Part shown: one piece after another, positions 35,829-44,365 of the stretch
Layout of the letters: every line of letters begins with the position of its first letter
How positions within the stretch are numbered: position 1 is the first letter of the stretch
NCBI RefSeq assembly: GCF_014203535.1
Contig: NZ_JACHJI010000007.1
Coordinates: forward strand, 62,001 to 126,000
Reading direction: 5' to 3'
DNA length: 64,000 bases
Source of the DNA: Streptomyces griseomycini
Lineage (GTDB): Bacteria; Actinomycetota; Actinomycetes; Streptomycetales; Streptomycetaceae
Notes under the pieces: model-generated
Databases searched by the model: none
What the model was told of the DNA's origin: nothing
Seen by the model: only the letters and a program-made list of their open reading frames with translations
Made by a program: the position numbers and the translations under genes

Positions 35829-37313
35829 ATGCCCGACGACGACAAGACCCCCGCACGCGAGGTCATCGCCGACTACGCGCAGCAGCACTTCCGGTACTTC
35901 CGCACCGCCGACGGCACCGTGTACGCGCAGAAGAACGGCCACCCCGTGGCCCGCCCGATCCGCTCCCAGGGCACCACGGGCAGCCACCGCCAGGAACTCA
36001 TGGTCGGCCTCTTCCGTGACGGCCTGGGCGTGTTCAACGGCACCGCCCTCAAGGAGGCGTTGGACTTGATTGAAGCGCTCGCGCTGACGGAGGACGTGCA
36101 GCCCGTCCACATCCGCGTAGCTCCCGGGTTCGACGGGGCGACGTGGCTGGACCTGGGCCGCGACGACGGGCGATCGGTCCGCATTCACTCCACCGGGTGG
36201 GACATCGCCGTTCCCGACCCGCGGGAGGTGTGCTGGCGGCGCACCCAGCTCACCGGCGAGCTGCCGCTGCCCGCCAAAGACACCGACGGCAAGGGCATCG
36301 ACCTCCTACTGAGGCTGTGCAACTTCGCCGGCGCCCAGACCGAGTGCCTGGCCATCGCCTGGCTCATCGGCTGCCTGGAACCGTCCGTGCCCGTCCCCGC
36401 CCCCTTCCTCACCGGCCCCCAGGGCGCGGGGAAGTCCACCGGCGGGCGCATGCTCGTGCGGATCATCGAGGGCATGACCGGCGACCTGCGCCGAGCCCCG
36501 AAGGACGAGGAGAACCTGATCGCGGCCGTGGCCGCCGGATGGGTCACCGCCCTGGACAACCTCTCCCACCTCGCCCCGGACCTGTCCGACCTGATGTGCT
36601 GCATCGTCACTGGCGCCGAGACCATCAAGCGCGCCCTGTACACCGACGGCGACGTCGTCCGCGCCCGCTACCGCCGCCCGCTGCTGCTGACCGGCATCGA
36701 CGTCGGCGTCATCCGTCCCGACCTCGCCGAACGCCTCCTGCCGCTGCGTCTGGAGCGCCCGCAGGTCCGGCGGACCGAGGCGGAGCTGTGGGCGGAGTTC
36801 GAAGAGGTCCTGCCCGTCATCCTCGGCTCGTTGCTGGACCTCACCGTCAAGGTCCGCGCGGCGGACGCGGACATCCCCACCGACCTACGCATGGCCGACT
36901 TCGCCCACCTGTGCGCCCAACTCGACGCGGCCACCGGCCTCGGAGCGCTCACCGCCTACCGGGCCGCCCTGGACGACCTGAACGACGACGTCATCGAGGG
37001 CGACCTGCTGGCGCAGACCGTGCTCAAGCACGCCGCCGGTCTCGAAGCAGGCGTACAGCAACGGATGACGTCCACCGAGTGGCTGCACTGCCTCACCGGC
37101 CTGTACAGCGGCGAAGAGTGCCGCCCGCTGCCCAAGGGCTGGCCGACCACGGGCAAGGTGCTCTCCGACCGTCTCAAGCGCCTACAGCCCACCCTCGCCG
37201 CCCGGGGCGTCCTCGTCGACTGGGGTCGCACCAGTACGGCCCGCTACATCGAGATGACCCGCCCTCGGGCCACGCCGCCCCAGCAGGGGCACGAGCAGCC
37301 GTCGGCGTTCTGA
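35829..37313 (+). CDS. P-loop ATPase, replicative helicase-like partner of Prim-Pol
   Basis: A 494-residue protein. Walker A is TGPQGAGKST (about residue 197) with a Walker B/sensor region in WVTALDNLSHL (about 240) and an Arg-rich sensor near RLLPLRLERPQ; the layout is that of SF3/D5-like helicases linked to Prim-Pol proteins. The start lies 2 nt after the Prim-Pol stop, so both are made together. It would unwind the origin, possibly the GCGTCA repeats that follow. A strong terminator ends the operon. Confidence 0.82.
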   Translation: MPDDDKTPAREVIADYAQQHFRYFRTADGTVYAQKNGHPVARPIRSQGTTGSHRQELMVGLFRDGLGVFNGTALKEALDLIEALALTEDVQPVHIRVAPGFDGATWLDLGRDDGRSVRIHSTGWDIAVPDPREVCWRRTQLTGELPLPAKDTDGKGIDLLLRLCNFAGAQTECLAIAWLIGCLEPSVPVPAPFLTGPQGAGKSTGGRMLVRIIEGMTGDLRRAPKDEENLIAAVAAGWVTALDNLSHLAPDLSDLMCCIVTGAETIKRALYTDGDVVRARYRRPLLLTGIDVGVIRPDLAERLLPLRLERPQVRRTEAELWAEFEEVLPVILGSLLDLTVKVRAADADIPTDLRMADFAHLCAQLDAATGLGALTAYRAALDDLNDDVIEGDLLAQTVLKHAAGLEAGVQQRMTSTEWLHCLTGLYSGEECRPLPKGWPTTGKVLSDRLKRLQPTLAARGVLVDWGRTSTARYIEMTRPRATPPQQGHEQPSAF

Positions 37314-37340
37314 CCGGAGGCACCACGGCCCTCCGGCACA

Positions 37341-37382
37341 AGCAAGAGGAGCACCCCGGCCAGGCGTGCTCCTCTTGCTTTT
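37341..37382 (+). terminator. Rho-independent terminator after the replication operon
   Basis: A perfect 14-bp stem (37341-37354 with 37366-37379) followed by a short T-run. Confidence 0.88.
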
Positions 37383-37497
37383 CGGCGGCGCCAGCCGCCC
37401 TGCAAGGGTCGCGCCGCGAAGCGGCTCCCTCTTCACTCTCTGAGCCGCACCGCACCACAACAGACACCCCCTTCTCTTGTCCGAGGAAAAGAGACTC

Positions 37498-37705
37498 TGC
37501 GTCACCTGCGTCACCCGACGACGGCAAGCAGTCCACAACCTGCCGCTATAGCGGTGACGCAGGCTGCCAGAGGCTGCGTCACCTCGCGTCATCTGCGTCA
37601 TCCGGTGACGGAGACCCGCGTCACCCGATGACGTGCCCCAAATCCCTGCGTCACCGTAAAAGCACAGGTCAGAGCAGCAGGCGTCGCAGGTGACGCGATG
37701 ACGCA
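37498..37705. repeat. GCGTCA(C/T) iteron-like cluster
   Basis: About twelve copies of GCGTCAC or GCGTCAT in both directions, including TGCGTCACC at 37498, 37507, 37575 and 37647 and inverted GGTGACGC at 37553 and 37689. The cluster fills most of the gap between the replication operon and xis. It could be the replication origin, the integrase/Xis arm sites or an operator. Confidence 0.75.
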
Positions 37706-37757
37706 GAAATCCGCACCTCGGACAGACGCAGCCATGCCCTCCCCGCTTGGAGTCCCT

Positions 37758-37994
37758 ATGGCACAGCCGGCAGTCCTCGACCCCCGCGCCACTCTCCGCG
37801 GCGGTCTCCCCGACCGGTACCTCACCCCTGATGACATCGCCAGGATCTTCGAGGTGTCCTTGGAGACCGTCTACCAGTGGCGCAAGAAGCGCACCGGCCC
37901 GCCCGGTTTCCGCATCGGCAAGCACCTCCGCTACGACCCCGCTGACGTACGCGCGTACGTCAGCACCCTCAAGAACAGCGCCACCGCCGCCTAG
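37758..37994 (+). CDS. xis: Excisionase (helix-turn-helix, MerR/AlpA-like)
   Basis: A 78-residue DNA-binding protein with one winged helix: LTPDDIARIFEVSLETVYQW, then GPPGFRIGKHLRYDPADVRAYV, the standard pattern of AICE Xis proteins. It directs integrase toward excision. ATG at 37758 is chosen because GGAG lies 5 nt upstream; longer in-frame starts (37698, 37734) overlap the repeat cluster. It precedes int by 80 bp, with a strong hairpin between. Confidence 0.88.
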   Translation: MAQPAVLDPRATLRGGLPDRYLTPDDIARIFEVSLETVYQWRKKRTGPPGFRIGKHLRYDPADVRAYVSTLKNSATAA

Positions 37995-38010
37995 CCAGAC
38001 ACCACCACAG

Positions 38011-38049
38011 ACAGCAGGGAGAGCCGTTCACAGCGGCTCTCCCTGCTGT
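38011..38049 (+). terminator. Strong hairpin between xis and int
   Basis: A perfect 16-bp stem (38011-38026 with 38034-38049) with a 7-nt loop and no T-run. It may attenuate read-through from xis to int. Confidence 0.75.
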
Positions 38050-38073
38050 GTGTTGAGAGAGGACCGCCACCAC

Positions 38074-39339
38074 ATGGCAGGCCACATCCAAGACCGCTGG
38101 TACAAGACCGAAACCGACGCCAACGGGAAGCCCGTCAAGGCCAAGACCGACCGTCACGGAACGGGTCTGCGCTACCGCGCCCGGTACGTCGGCCCGGACG
38201 GCACCGAGAAGAGCAAGTCGTTCCGTGACAAGGAACTGCGGCTCGCCAAGCAGTGGCTCGCGCACATCGAGGCGGACATGTCCCGCGGTCAGTACGTCGA
38301 CCCGCGAGCCTCCCGGACGACGTTCCGGCAGTACGCGGAACGCTGGGTGCAGACGCACACCGGCGAGATCAACAGCCGTGAGGCCGCGGAGCGTCGGCTC
38401 CGGCTGCACGCCTATCCCCACCTCGGTTCGCGCCCGCTCGGCTCCTTCAAGCCCGAGCACATCCGCGCCTGGATCGCCGCCCTTGAAGCCACGGTGCCGG
38501 CGGAGTCGCACCGACGCATCATCGTGGGCACCGTTTCCGCAGCGCTGAGCGCGGCGGTCGACGACGGGCTTCTGAGCAAGAACCCCTGCCGGGCCCGCAC
38601 GGTGCAGCTCCCGAAGGCCGGCAAGCCGCGCGTCATCCCGTGGACGGCAAAGCAGGTCTTCGGGGTGCGCGCGGCCCTCCCCCGGCGTTACCAGGCCGCC
38701 GTGGATGCCGGAGCGGGATGTGGACTGCGACAGGGCGAGATCTTCGGTCTGTCCGTTGACGAACTCGACTTCGAGGGCGGGTGGCTGGCCGTGGGCCACC
38801 AGCTCAAGCGGATCCGGGGCAAGTACGTGTTCGCCCTCCCCAAAGGCGGCAAGGTCCGGGACGTACCGCTTCCCAAGGCTGTGGCGGCCGTTCTCCGGGA
38901 CCACGCCAAGGAGTGCGAACCGATCGACGTGACGCTTCCCTGGCGTACGCCGGACGGCCCTCTCGTGGCCAAGCGGCTCCTCTTCAGCGGGGCTGAGGGC
39001 GACCACATCCGCGTGAGCCACTTCAACGATCACTACTGGAAGCCCGCTTTGGCCGCCTCCGGCATCATCCCCGAGGCGAAGCCGGGCGAGCGTTACGCGT
39101 CCGCGCGTGAGCACGGGATGCACGCGCTCAGGCACTTCTACGCGTCCGTGTTGCTGGACGCCGGCGAGAACATCCGGGCCCTGAGTCAGTACCTCGGTCA
39201 CAGCGATCCGGGGTTCACGCTCCGGACGTACACGCACCTCATGCCGAGCAGTGAGGGACGCACTCGGAAGGCCGTCGACAGCCTCTATCTGGCGTCGAAC
39301 CCTCAAGATCACGGCCCAGGGACGGCCCAAGCCGCCTGA
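38074..39339 (+). CDS. int: Tyrosine-type site-specific integrase
   Basis: A 421-residue recombinase that joins attP of the element to attB in pmt. The N-terminal arm- and core-binding domains span about residues 1-190 (TFRQYAERWVQTHTGEINSR). Catalytic residues seen: Arg in GCGLRQGE (about 217), His-x-x-Arg in HALRHFY (about 350), His in LGHSD (about 376) and Tyr in RTYTHL (about 386). GAGAGAGGA lies 10 nt before the ATG. Its gene ends 60 bp from the right attachment repeat, the usual place. Confidence 0.95.
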   Translation: MAGHIQDRWYKTETDANGKPVKAKTDRHGTGLRYRARYVGPDGTEKSKSFRDKELRLAKQWLAHIEADMSRGQYVDPRASRTTFRQYAERWVQTHTGEINSREAAERRLRLHAYPHLGSRPLGSFKPEHIRAWIAALEATVPAESHRRIIVGTVSAALSAAVDDGLLSKNPCRARTVQLPKAGKPRVIPWTAKQVFGVRAALPRRYQAAVDAGAGCGLRQGEIFGLSVDELDFEGGWLAVGHQLKRIRGKYVFALPKGGKVRDVPLPKAVAAVLRDHAKECEPIDVTLPWRTPDGPLVAKRLLFSGAEGDHIRVSHFNDHYWKPALAASGIIPEAKPGERYASAREHGMHALRHFYASVLLDAGENIRALSQYLGHSDPGFTLRTYTHLMPSSEGRTRKAVDSLYLASNPQDHGPGTAQAA

Positions 39340-39342
39340 TCC

Positions 39343-39377
39343 GGCCCCGGCCAGGGACGAACGTCCTGGTCGGGGCC
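39343..39377 (+). terminator. Terminator hairpin after int
   Basis: A 14-bp stem with two G-T pairs (39343-39356 with 39364-39377) just after the int stop. Confidence 0.65.
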
Positions 39378-39398
39378 CTACAGGGCCGAATCATGCGC

Positions 39399-39471
39399 AC
39401 TTCATCTACTTCTGGCCGATCTACACCGGCCAGGCCATCCCGATGGACGACTGGCGGGCGCGGATGTGGCT
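39399..39471 (+). repeat. Right attachment site (73-bp direct repeat)
   Basis: Identical to 25281-25353. It continues in frame as the displaced original 3' end of pmt up to the TGA at 39485-39487; this fragment has no promoter or start of its own. Confidence 0.93.
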
Positions 39472-39635
39472 GGACACCTGGGTCTGAGCCCTTCCGTCCC
39501 CTGAGGATCTCTGTTCGGCCAACAAACGGAAACAAACATCCCGGTTGTCACTCCCTGCGCATAGAGTGCTCACCGCCGAGCTTTCTGAACACGTTCAGAA
39601 AGACGTGGGGTTCGGCGCGGAGGGGGAGGGGCCCG

Positions 39636-41279
39636 ATGGGCAAGGGGGTCAAGGCCGCCGTCGTCGGCGGGGTGTTCGCGGTGATGGTGGGCGGAGCCGG
39701 GTACGGCGCCTACAACCTCGTGTCGGCGGTGAGCGGCGACGGGGGAGGCGGCTCCGGCGCGTCGGCGCCGAAGTCCGGGCCGCCGGACGAGGGCGAGGTC
39801 GCGGAGACGAGCCGGGAGTTCTTCGCGGCCTGGGAGAAGGGGGAGGCGACCCGGGCGGCGTCGTACACGGACAACGCGCAGGACGCCGGGGCACTGCTGA
39901 CGGCGTACGGCGACGAGGCGCACATCGGCGACGTGCGGATCACGCCCGGGAAGGCCACCGGCACCACCGTCCCGTTCACCGTGAAGGCGACCGTCACCCA
40001 CGACGGGACGTCCGAGCCGCTGACCTACGAGAGCGAGCTGACCGTCGTGCGCGGGAAGACCACCGGGCGGGCGCTGGTCGACTGGCGGCCCTCCGTCGTC
40101 CACCCCGACCTGAAGGACGGCGACACCCTGGTCACCGAGGAGTCCGCGCAGCCGCCCATCGAGGCCGTGGACCGCGACGGCACCGTGCTGACGAAGGAGG
40201 AGTACCCCTCCCTCGGGCCGATCCTGGACACCCTGCGCGAGAAGTACGGCGCCGAGGCGGGCGGCACCCCCGGCGTCGAACTGGTGGTCCGGCACGCCGA
40301 AGGGGCCTCGGGCGAGGCCGCCGCCGACACCCCGCTGCTGACCCTCGCCGAGGGGAAGCCGGGCAGGCTGCGCACGACGCTCAGCGCCGGGGTGCAGGCC
40401 GCGGCCGAGAAGGCGGTGAAGCGGTTCGCCGAGTCGTCGGTGGTGGCGGTGAAGCCGAGCACCGGTGAGGTGCTGGCGGTGGCCAACCACCGCGAGGACG
40501 GGTTCAACGCGGCCTTCCAGGGCCGGGTGGCGCCCGGCTCCACCATGAAGATCATCACCGCGGCCATGCTCATCGACAACGGCGTGACCACGATGAACGG
40601 CCCGGCGCCCTGCCCGCCCACGGCCACCTGGCACAGCCAGACCTTCAAGAACCTCACCGGCATGCAGCCGAACGAGGGCGCCACCCTCGCCAACAGCTTC
40701 CTGCGCTCCTGCAACACGGCCTTCATCAAGCTCATCGACGAGGAGCCGCTCACCACCGCCTCCCTCACCCGGGAGGCACAGGAGCGGTTCGGGCTCGGCC
40801 GGGACGACTGGAAGACCGGCATCGTCTCCTTCGACGGCAGCGTCCCCGACGTCAGCGGCCCGGACCGCGCGGCGAACGCCATCGGCCAGGGCAAGGTGCA
40901 GATGAACCCGCTGAACATGGCCTCGGTGACGGCCACCGCCGTCACCGGCACCTTCCGCCAGCCGTACCTCGTCTCCCCGGACCTCGACGGCCGGCAGCTG
41001 GCACGGGCCGAGGGCCTGCCCGCGGGCACCGCCGCCCAGCTGAAGCAGATGATGCGGCTCACCGCCACCCAGGGCACCGCCGCCGAGGCCATGGCCGGGC
41101 TCGGCGGGGACATCGGCGCGAAGACCGGCTCCGCGGAGGTGGACGGCAACGCCACCTCGGACAGCTGGTTCACCGGCTTCCGGAACGACGTCGCCGCGGC
41201 GGCCATGGCGCAGCAGGGCGGCCACGGCGGCGACGCGGCCGGTCCGATTGTCGCAGCCGTGCTACGAGCGACCTCCTGA
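39636..41279 (+). CDS. Penicillin-binding protein (transpeptidase with NTF2-like domain), copy 1
   Basis: A 547-residue class B-like transpeptidase that cross-links peptidoglycan outside the membrane. It has an N-terminal membrane anchor (residues 5-30), an NTF2-like MecA_N domain (about 55-150), a dimerisation part and the transpeptidase domain. Active-site motifs are S-x-x-K in GSTMK (about 300), S-x-N in SCNTA (about 357) and KTG in GAKTGSAEV (about 495). GGGGGAGGGG lies 5 nt before the ATG. The next gene is a close paralogue. Confidence 0.93.
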   Translation: MGKGVKAAVVGGVFAVMVGGAGYGAYNLVSAVSGDGGGGSGASAPKSGPPDEGEVAETSREFFAAWEKGEATRAASYTDNAQDAGALLTAYGDEAHIGDVRITPGKATGTTVPFTVKATVTHDGTSEPLTYESELTVVRGKTTGRALVDWRPSVVHPDLKDGDTLVTEESAQPPIEAVDRDGTVLTKEEYPSLGPILDTLREKYGAEAGGTPGVELVVRHAEGASGEAAADTPLLTLAEGKPGRLRTTLSAGVQAAAEKAVKRFAESSVVAVKPSTGEVLAVANHREDGFNAAFQGRVAPGSTMKIITAAMLIDNGVTTMNGPAPCPPTATWHSQTFKNLTGMQPNEGATLANSFLRSCNTAFIKLIDEEPLTTASLTREAQERFGLGRDDWKTGIVSFDGSVPDVSGPDRAANAIGQGKVQMNPLNMASVTATAVTGTFRQPYLVSPDLDGRQLARAEGLPAGTAAQLKQMMRLTATQGTAAEAMAGLGGDIGAKTGSAEVDGNATSDSWFTGFRNDVAAAAMAQQGGHGGDAAGPIVAAVLRATS

Positions 41280-41384
41280 GCGCGCCGCACGCCGGCCGGG
41301 ACTTTAGGGTGGGGGCCGTCGTCGGCGCCCAGGAGCGCCACCGGGGCGGCGGGACCCCGGCGAACAGCGGAGGAACGGAGCACA

Positions 41385-43052
41385 GTGGGCAGCAGAGGGC
41401 GCGTCGCCGAGCGACGGAAGACGAGACCCGCCGTACTCGGCGGGGCGATCGCCGTGGTCGTCGGCGGTGCCGGGTTCGGCGCCTACGCGCTGCTCGGCGG
41501 TGCCGCCGAGGACGGCACCCGCACGGCCTCCGCCCAGCAGGCCGAGGAGGTCAGGACCGGCCCGCTGTCCGCCGCCGAGGTCACCGCCGCGGCCGAGCGC
41601 TTCCTCACCGCCTGGCAGTCCGGGAAGGTGAGCGAGGCCGCCGCCGCCACCGACGACCCGGAGGCCGCCGCCGCCCTGCTCACCGGCTACGCCGAGGACG
41701 CCCGCGTCAAGGACGTCACCCTCACCGCCGGCACCCGCGCCGGCGACAAGGTCCCCTTCTCCGTGAAGGGGACGGTGTCGTACGAGGATCTCGGCGAGCC
41801 GCTGGCGTACGACAGCGCGCTGACCGTCGTGCGCCGCGCCGGGGACGGCGCGCCGCGGGTCGACTGGCGGCCCTCCGTCGTGCACCCCGACCTGAAGGAC
41901 GGCGACAGGCTGGTCACCGGGGAGGCCGGCACCCCGCCGGTCAAGGCGCTGGACCGGAACGGCGGCGAGCTGACCACCGCGAAGTACCCGTCCCTGGGCA
42001 CGGTGCTGGACGGTCTGCGCGAGAAGTACGGGGAGAAGGCGGGCGGCCGGGCGGGCGTCGAGCTGCGGGTGGTGCGCGGCAAGGCGTCCGAGAAGGCGAA
42101 GCTGTCCGACAAGACCCTGCTGGAGCTGAGCGAGGGCACGCCCGGCACGGTGCGGACCACGCTGGACCCGGCCCTGCAGGCGGCCGCCGAGGCGCAGGTG
42201 GCGAAGAAGGCCCGGGCGTCGGTGGTGGCGCTGCGCGCGTCGACCGGCGAGATCCTGGCGGTGGCGAACTCCTCGCACGGCTTCAACACCGCGTTCCAGG
42301 GCTCGCTCGCCCCGGGCTCCACCATGAAGGTGGTCACCGCCTCGATGCTGCTCGAGAAGGGCCTCGCCTCCCTGGACGGGAAGCACCCGTGCCCGAAGTA
42401 CTTCAGCTACGGCGGCTGGAAGTTCCAGAACCTCGACAAGTTCCAGATCGAGGACGGCACGTTCCGGACGAGCTTCGCCCGCTCCTGCAACACGGCCTTC
42501 ATCAGCCAGGCGCCCGAGCTGGAGGACGACGACCTGACCGAGCAGGCCCAGCAGGTCTTCGGGCTGTCGAGGAACGACTGGCAGGTCGGCGTGCCCACCT
42601 TCGACGGCTCGGTTCCGGTGCAGTCGAAGGCCCCGATGGCGGCCTCGCTCATCGGCCAGGGCGGGGTGCGCATGAACCCGCTGAACATGGCGTCGGTGTC
42701 GGCGACGGTCAGGGCGGGCGTCTTCCACCAGCCGTACCTGGTCCCGCCCGAGGTGGACGGACGCGAGCTGGCGACGGCCTCGCGCACCATGTCCGCCGGC
42801 ACGCTGACGCAGCTGCGGGAGCTGATGGCGTACACCGCGACCTCCGGCACGGCGGCGGAGGCGATGGCCGGGGTGAGCGGCGAGATCGGCGCCAAGACCG
42901 GGTCGGCCGAGGTCGACGGGCAGAAGAAGCCCAACGGCTGGTTCACCGCGTACCGCGGGGACCTGGCGGCCGCGGGCGTGGTCCAGCAGGGCGGCCACGG
43001 CGGCTCGACGGCCGGGCCGCTCGTGGCGGCGCTGCTGAAGAGCGGCGGCTGA
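41385..43052 (+). CDS. Penicillin-binding protein (transpeptidase with NTF2-like domain), copy 2
   Basis: A 555-residue tandem paralogue of the preceding gene, with the same order: membrane anchor (about residues 15-35), NTF2-like domain (about 60-165) and transpeptidase with GSTMK (about 311), SCNTA (about 367) and GAKTGSAEV (about 503). Shared segments such as VDWRPSVVHPDLKDGD show a tandem duplication. GTG at 41385 follows GGAG. The 105-bp gap holds no clear terminator, so both may be co-transcribed. Confidence 0.93.
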   Translation: MGSRGRVAERRKTRPAVLGGAIAVVVGGAGFGAYALLGGAAEDGTRTASAQQAEEVRTGPLSAAEVTAAAERFLTAWQSGKVSEAAAATDDPEAAAALLTGYAEDARVKDVTLTAGTRAGDKVPFSVKGTVSYEDLGEPLAYDSALTVVRRAGDGAPRVDWRPSVVHPDLKDGDRLVTGEAGTPPVKALDRNGGELTTAKYPSLGTVLDGLREKYGEKAGGRAGVELRVVRGKASEKAKLSDKTLLELSEGTPGTVRTTLDPALQAAAEAQVAKKARASVVALRASTGEILAVANSSHGFNTAFQGSLAPGSTMKVVTASMLLEKGLASLDGKHPCPKYFSYGGWKFQNLDKFQIEDGTFRTSFARSCNTAFISQAPELEDDDLTEQAQQVFGLSRNDWQVGVPTFDGSVPVQSKAPMAASLIGQGGVRMNPLNMASVSATVRAGVFHQPYLVPPEVDGRELATASRTMSAGTLTQLRELMAYTATSGTAAEAMAGVSGEIGAKTGSAEVDGQKKPNGWFTAYRGDLAAAGVVQQGGHGGSTAGPLVAALLKSGG

Positions 43053-43087
43053 CCCGGGAAGCCGGAGGACGCCGGGAGACCGGGCGG

Positions 43088-43444
43088 TCAGTGCGGGACC
43101 GGTTCCGCGGCGGCGACGTGCGTCCGCCGCAGGAACCGCGTCAGGGCCTTGCTCTCGAACTGCACCACCGACACCCCGTGCGCGGAGTGGAACTCCACCA
43201 CGGTCTGCACCCGGCCGCACGGCCACACCCGCACCTCGCCGATGCCCGCGGGGGCGCGCAGTCCCCGTTCCAGCAGGTCCCGTTCGACGGCCCACTCGCG
43301 CGCCCCGGTGCCCGGCAGCCGCATCCGGACGCACCGGGGATCGCGTTCGGGGTCGTACCGCAGCACCACGGGGACGGCCCCGCGATCGTCTTCCAGGACA
43401 TCCGTGAGGATGTGTGCTCGGGCGTACTGCTCGATCGCGGACAT
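43088..43444 (-). CDS. SsgA-like sporulation/cell-division protein (SALP)
   Basis: A 118-residue SsgA-family protein, unique to sporulating actinomycetes, that acts in septum placement or spore-wall processing. Typical segments are VPVVLRYDPERDPRCVRMRL, WAVERDLLERGL, GEVRVWPC and VVEFHSAHGVSVVQFES. The order PBP-PBP-SALP matches the S. coelicolor region of ssgE, so it may be that gene; the paralogue is not certain. AAGGGG precedes the ATG at 43444. The 350 bp between it and ohrR hold no supported gene. Confidence 0.88.
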   Translation of the reverse strand: MSAIEQYARAHILTDVLEDDRGAVPVVLRYDPERDPRCVRMRLPGTGAREWAVERDLLERGLRAPAGIGEVRVWPCGRVQTVVEFHSAHGVSVVQFESKALTRFLRRTHVAAAEPVPH

Positions 43445-43791
43445 CGGTGGGCCCCTTACGCTGCGTCACCGGCATGGAAGCCGTACAAGCCGTGTACCCA
43501 CCCCCTGGTCCCATCGTGCACCCATTCCGGAATTCGCGCCTCCGTGAGGCGGGCGTCACAGGCCGGACACGGAGGAGACGAGGACGAGCGGCTCGCCCCT
43601 GCGGCACGTTCGCACCCGGCCACGCCGTCGAACCGCGCACCCACCCGACGGATTCATCGGCGCCCCCGTGTCCGCCGCGGCCGGACCGGTCGCGGCCGGC
43701 GCCCTGGTGCGCGCCCGCCGCCTGGAGCTCCCCCACGGCTCCGGTCCGCGCTCGGTGCCCGCCGTACCCGGCCGTCCGTGACAATGGGCGC

Positions 43792-44253
43792 GTGACGAAC
43801 GAGGAGACCGAGGGCTCGCTGCTGCTCGACGAGCAGGTGTGCTTCGCGCTGTACGCCGCCCAGCGCGCGGTGACGGCCGCGTACCGCCCGCTCCTCGACG
43901 AGCTGGGCCTGACGTATCCGCAGTACCTGGTGCTGCTGGTGCTGTGGGAGCACGGCGAGACGACGGTCAAGGAGCTGGCGTCCGCCCTGCGCCTGGACTA
44001 CGGCACGATGTCGCCGCTGCTGAAACGGCTGGAGGGCGCCGGTCTGGTCCGCCGGGAGCGCGCGGCGCACGACGAGCGCTCGGTGCTGGTCGCGCCCACG
44101 GGGCGCGCGGAGGAGCTGCGGGAGCGGGCGGCGCGGGTGCCCGGCGCGCTGCTGGCGGCGACCGGACTGGAGGGTGCCGAGGCGGCGCGGCTGCGGGAGG
44201 AGCTCTGGCGGCTGGCCCGGCGCGCGGAGGCGGCGGCGCGGCGGTCGCGCTGA
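43792..44253 (+). CDS. ohrR: OhrR-like MarR-family peroxide sensor
   Basis: A 153-residue winged-helix repressor. The N-terminal Cys in LDEQVCFALYAA (about residue 16) is the organic peroxide-sensing residue of OhrR proteins; the DNA-binding part reads LRLDYGTMSPLLKRLEGAGLVRR. GACAAT (43780-43785) lies 6 nt before the GTG and no ribosome binding site is seen, so it is probably leaderless. The ohr gene follows 110 bp downstream, and oxidation of the Cys would release repression of it. Confidence 0.92.
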   Translation: MTNEETEGSLLLDEQVCFALYAAQRAVTAAYRPLLDELGLTYPQYLVLLVLWEHGETTVKELASALRLDYGTMSPLLKRLEGAGLVRRERAAHDERSVLVAPTGRAEELRERAARVPGALLAATGLEGAEAARLREELWRLARRAEAAARRSR

Positions 44254-44264
44254 CCCGGACCGCC

Positions 44265-44343
44265 CGGTTACCCACGGTTGCTACCCCCCGGTAACCGCAG
44301 CTCGCCACCGGCCAGTACCTTGTGCACGATACGTTTGCGCACA
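44265..44343. promoter_or_regulatory. ohr promoter region with inverted repeats
   Basis: CGGTTACC (44265-44272) is repeated inverted as GGTAACCG (44290-44297), and a dyad-like TTGTGCAC...GCGCACA lies at 44320-44343, just before the ohr gene. The second is a good OhrR operator candidate. Confidence 0.5.
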
Positions 44344-44365
44344 CTGGATCCGGGAAGGGCCAGCC

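Larger units (their letters stand above)
25281..39471. mobile_element. Integrated AICE (actinomycete integrative and conjugative element)
   Basis: Bounded by 73-bp direct repeats. It carries the full AICE set: tyrosine integrase and excisionase next to the right end, a primase-polymerase plus ATPase for replication, an FtsK/TraB-type translocase for conjugative DNA transfer, an SpdB-like spread protein and a GntR-type regulator with operators. The left 2.4 kb is a lower-GC cargo pair (reverse transcriptase and SLATT-like protein). No terminal inverted repeats or transposase are present, as expected of an integrase-borne element. Confidence 0.93.

Noticed and set aside
39251..39487. 78-residue open frame ending in the pmt C-terminus at the right junction
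   Set aside because: It joins the 3' part of int in another frame to the displaced pmt end; it lacks a start signal and is best explained as the attachment repeat.
43560..43779. Coding-like fragment before ohrR (ends VPAVPGRP-stop)
   Set aside because: Good codon bias at the third position over about 40 codons, but no start signal or recognisable family; may be a remnant, not enough to annotate.
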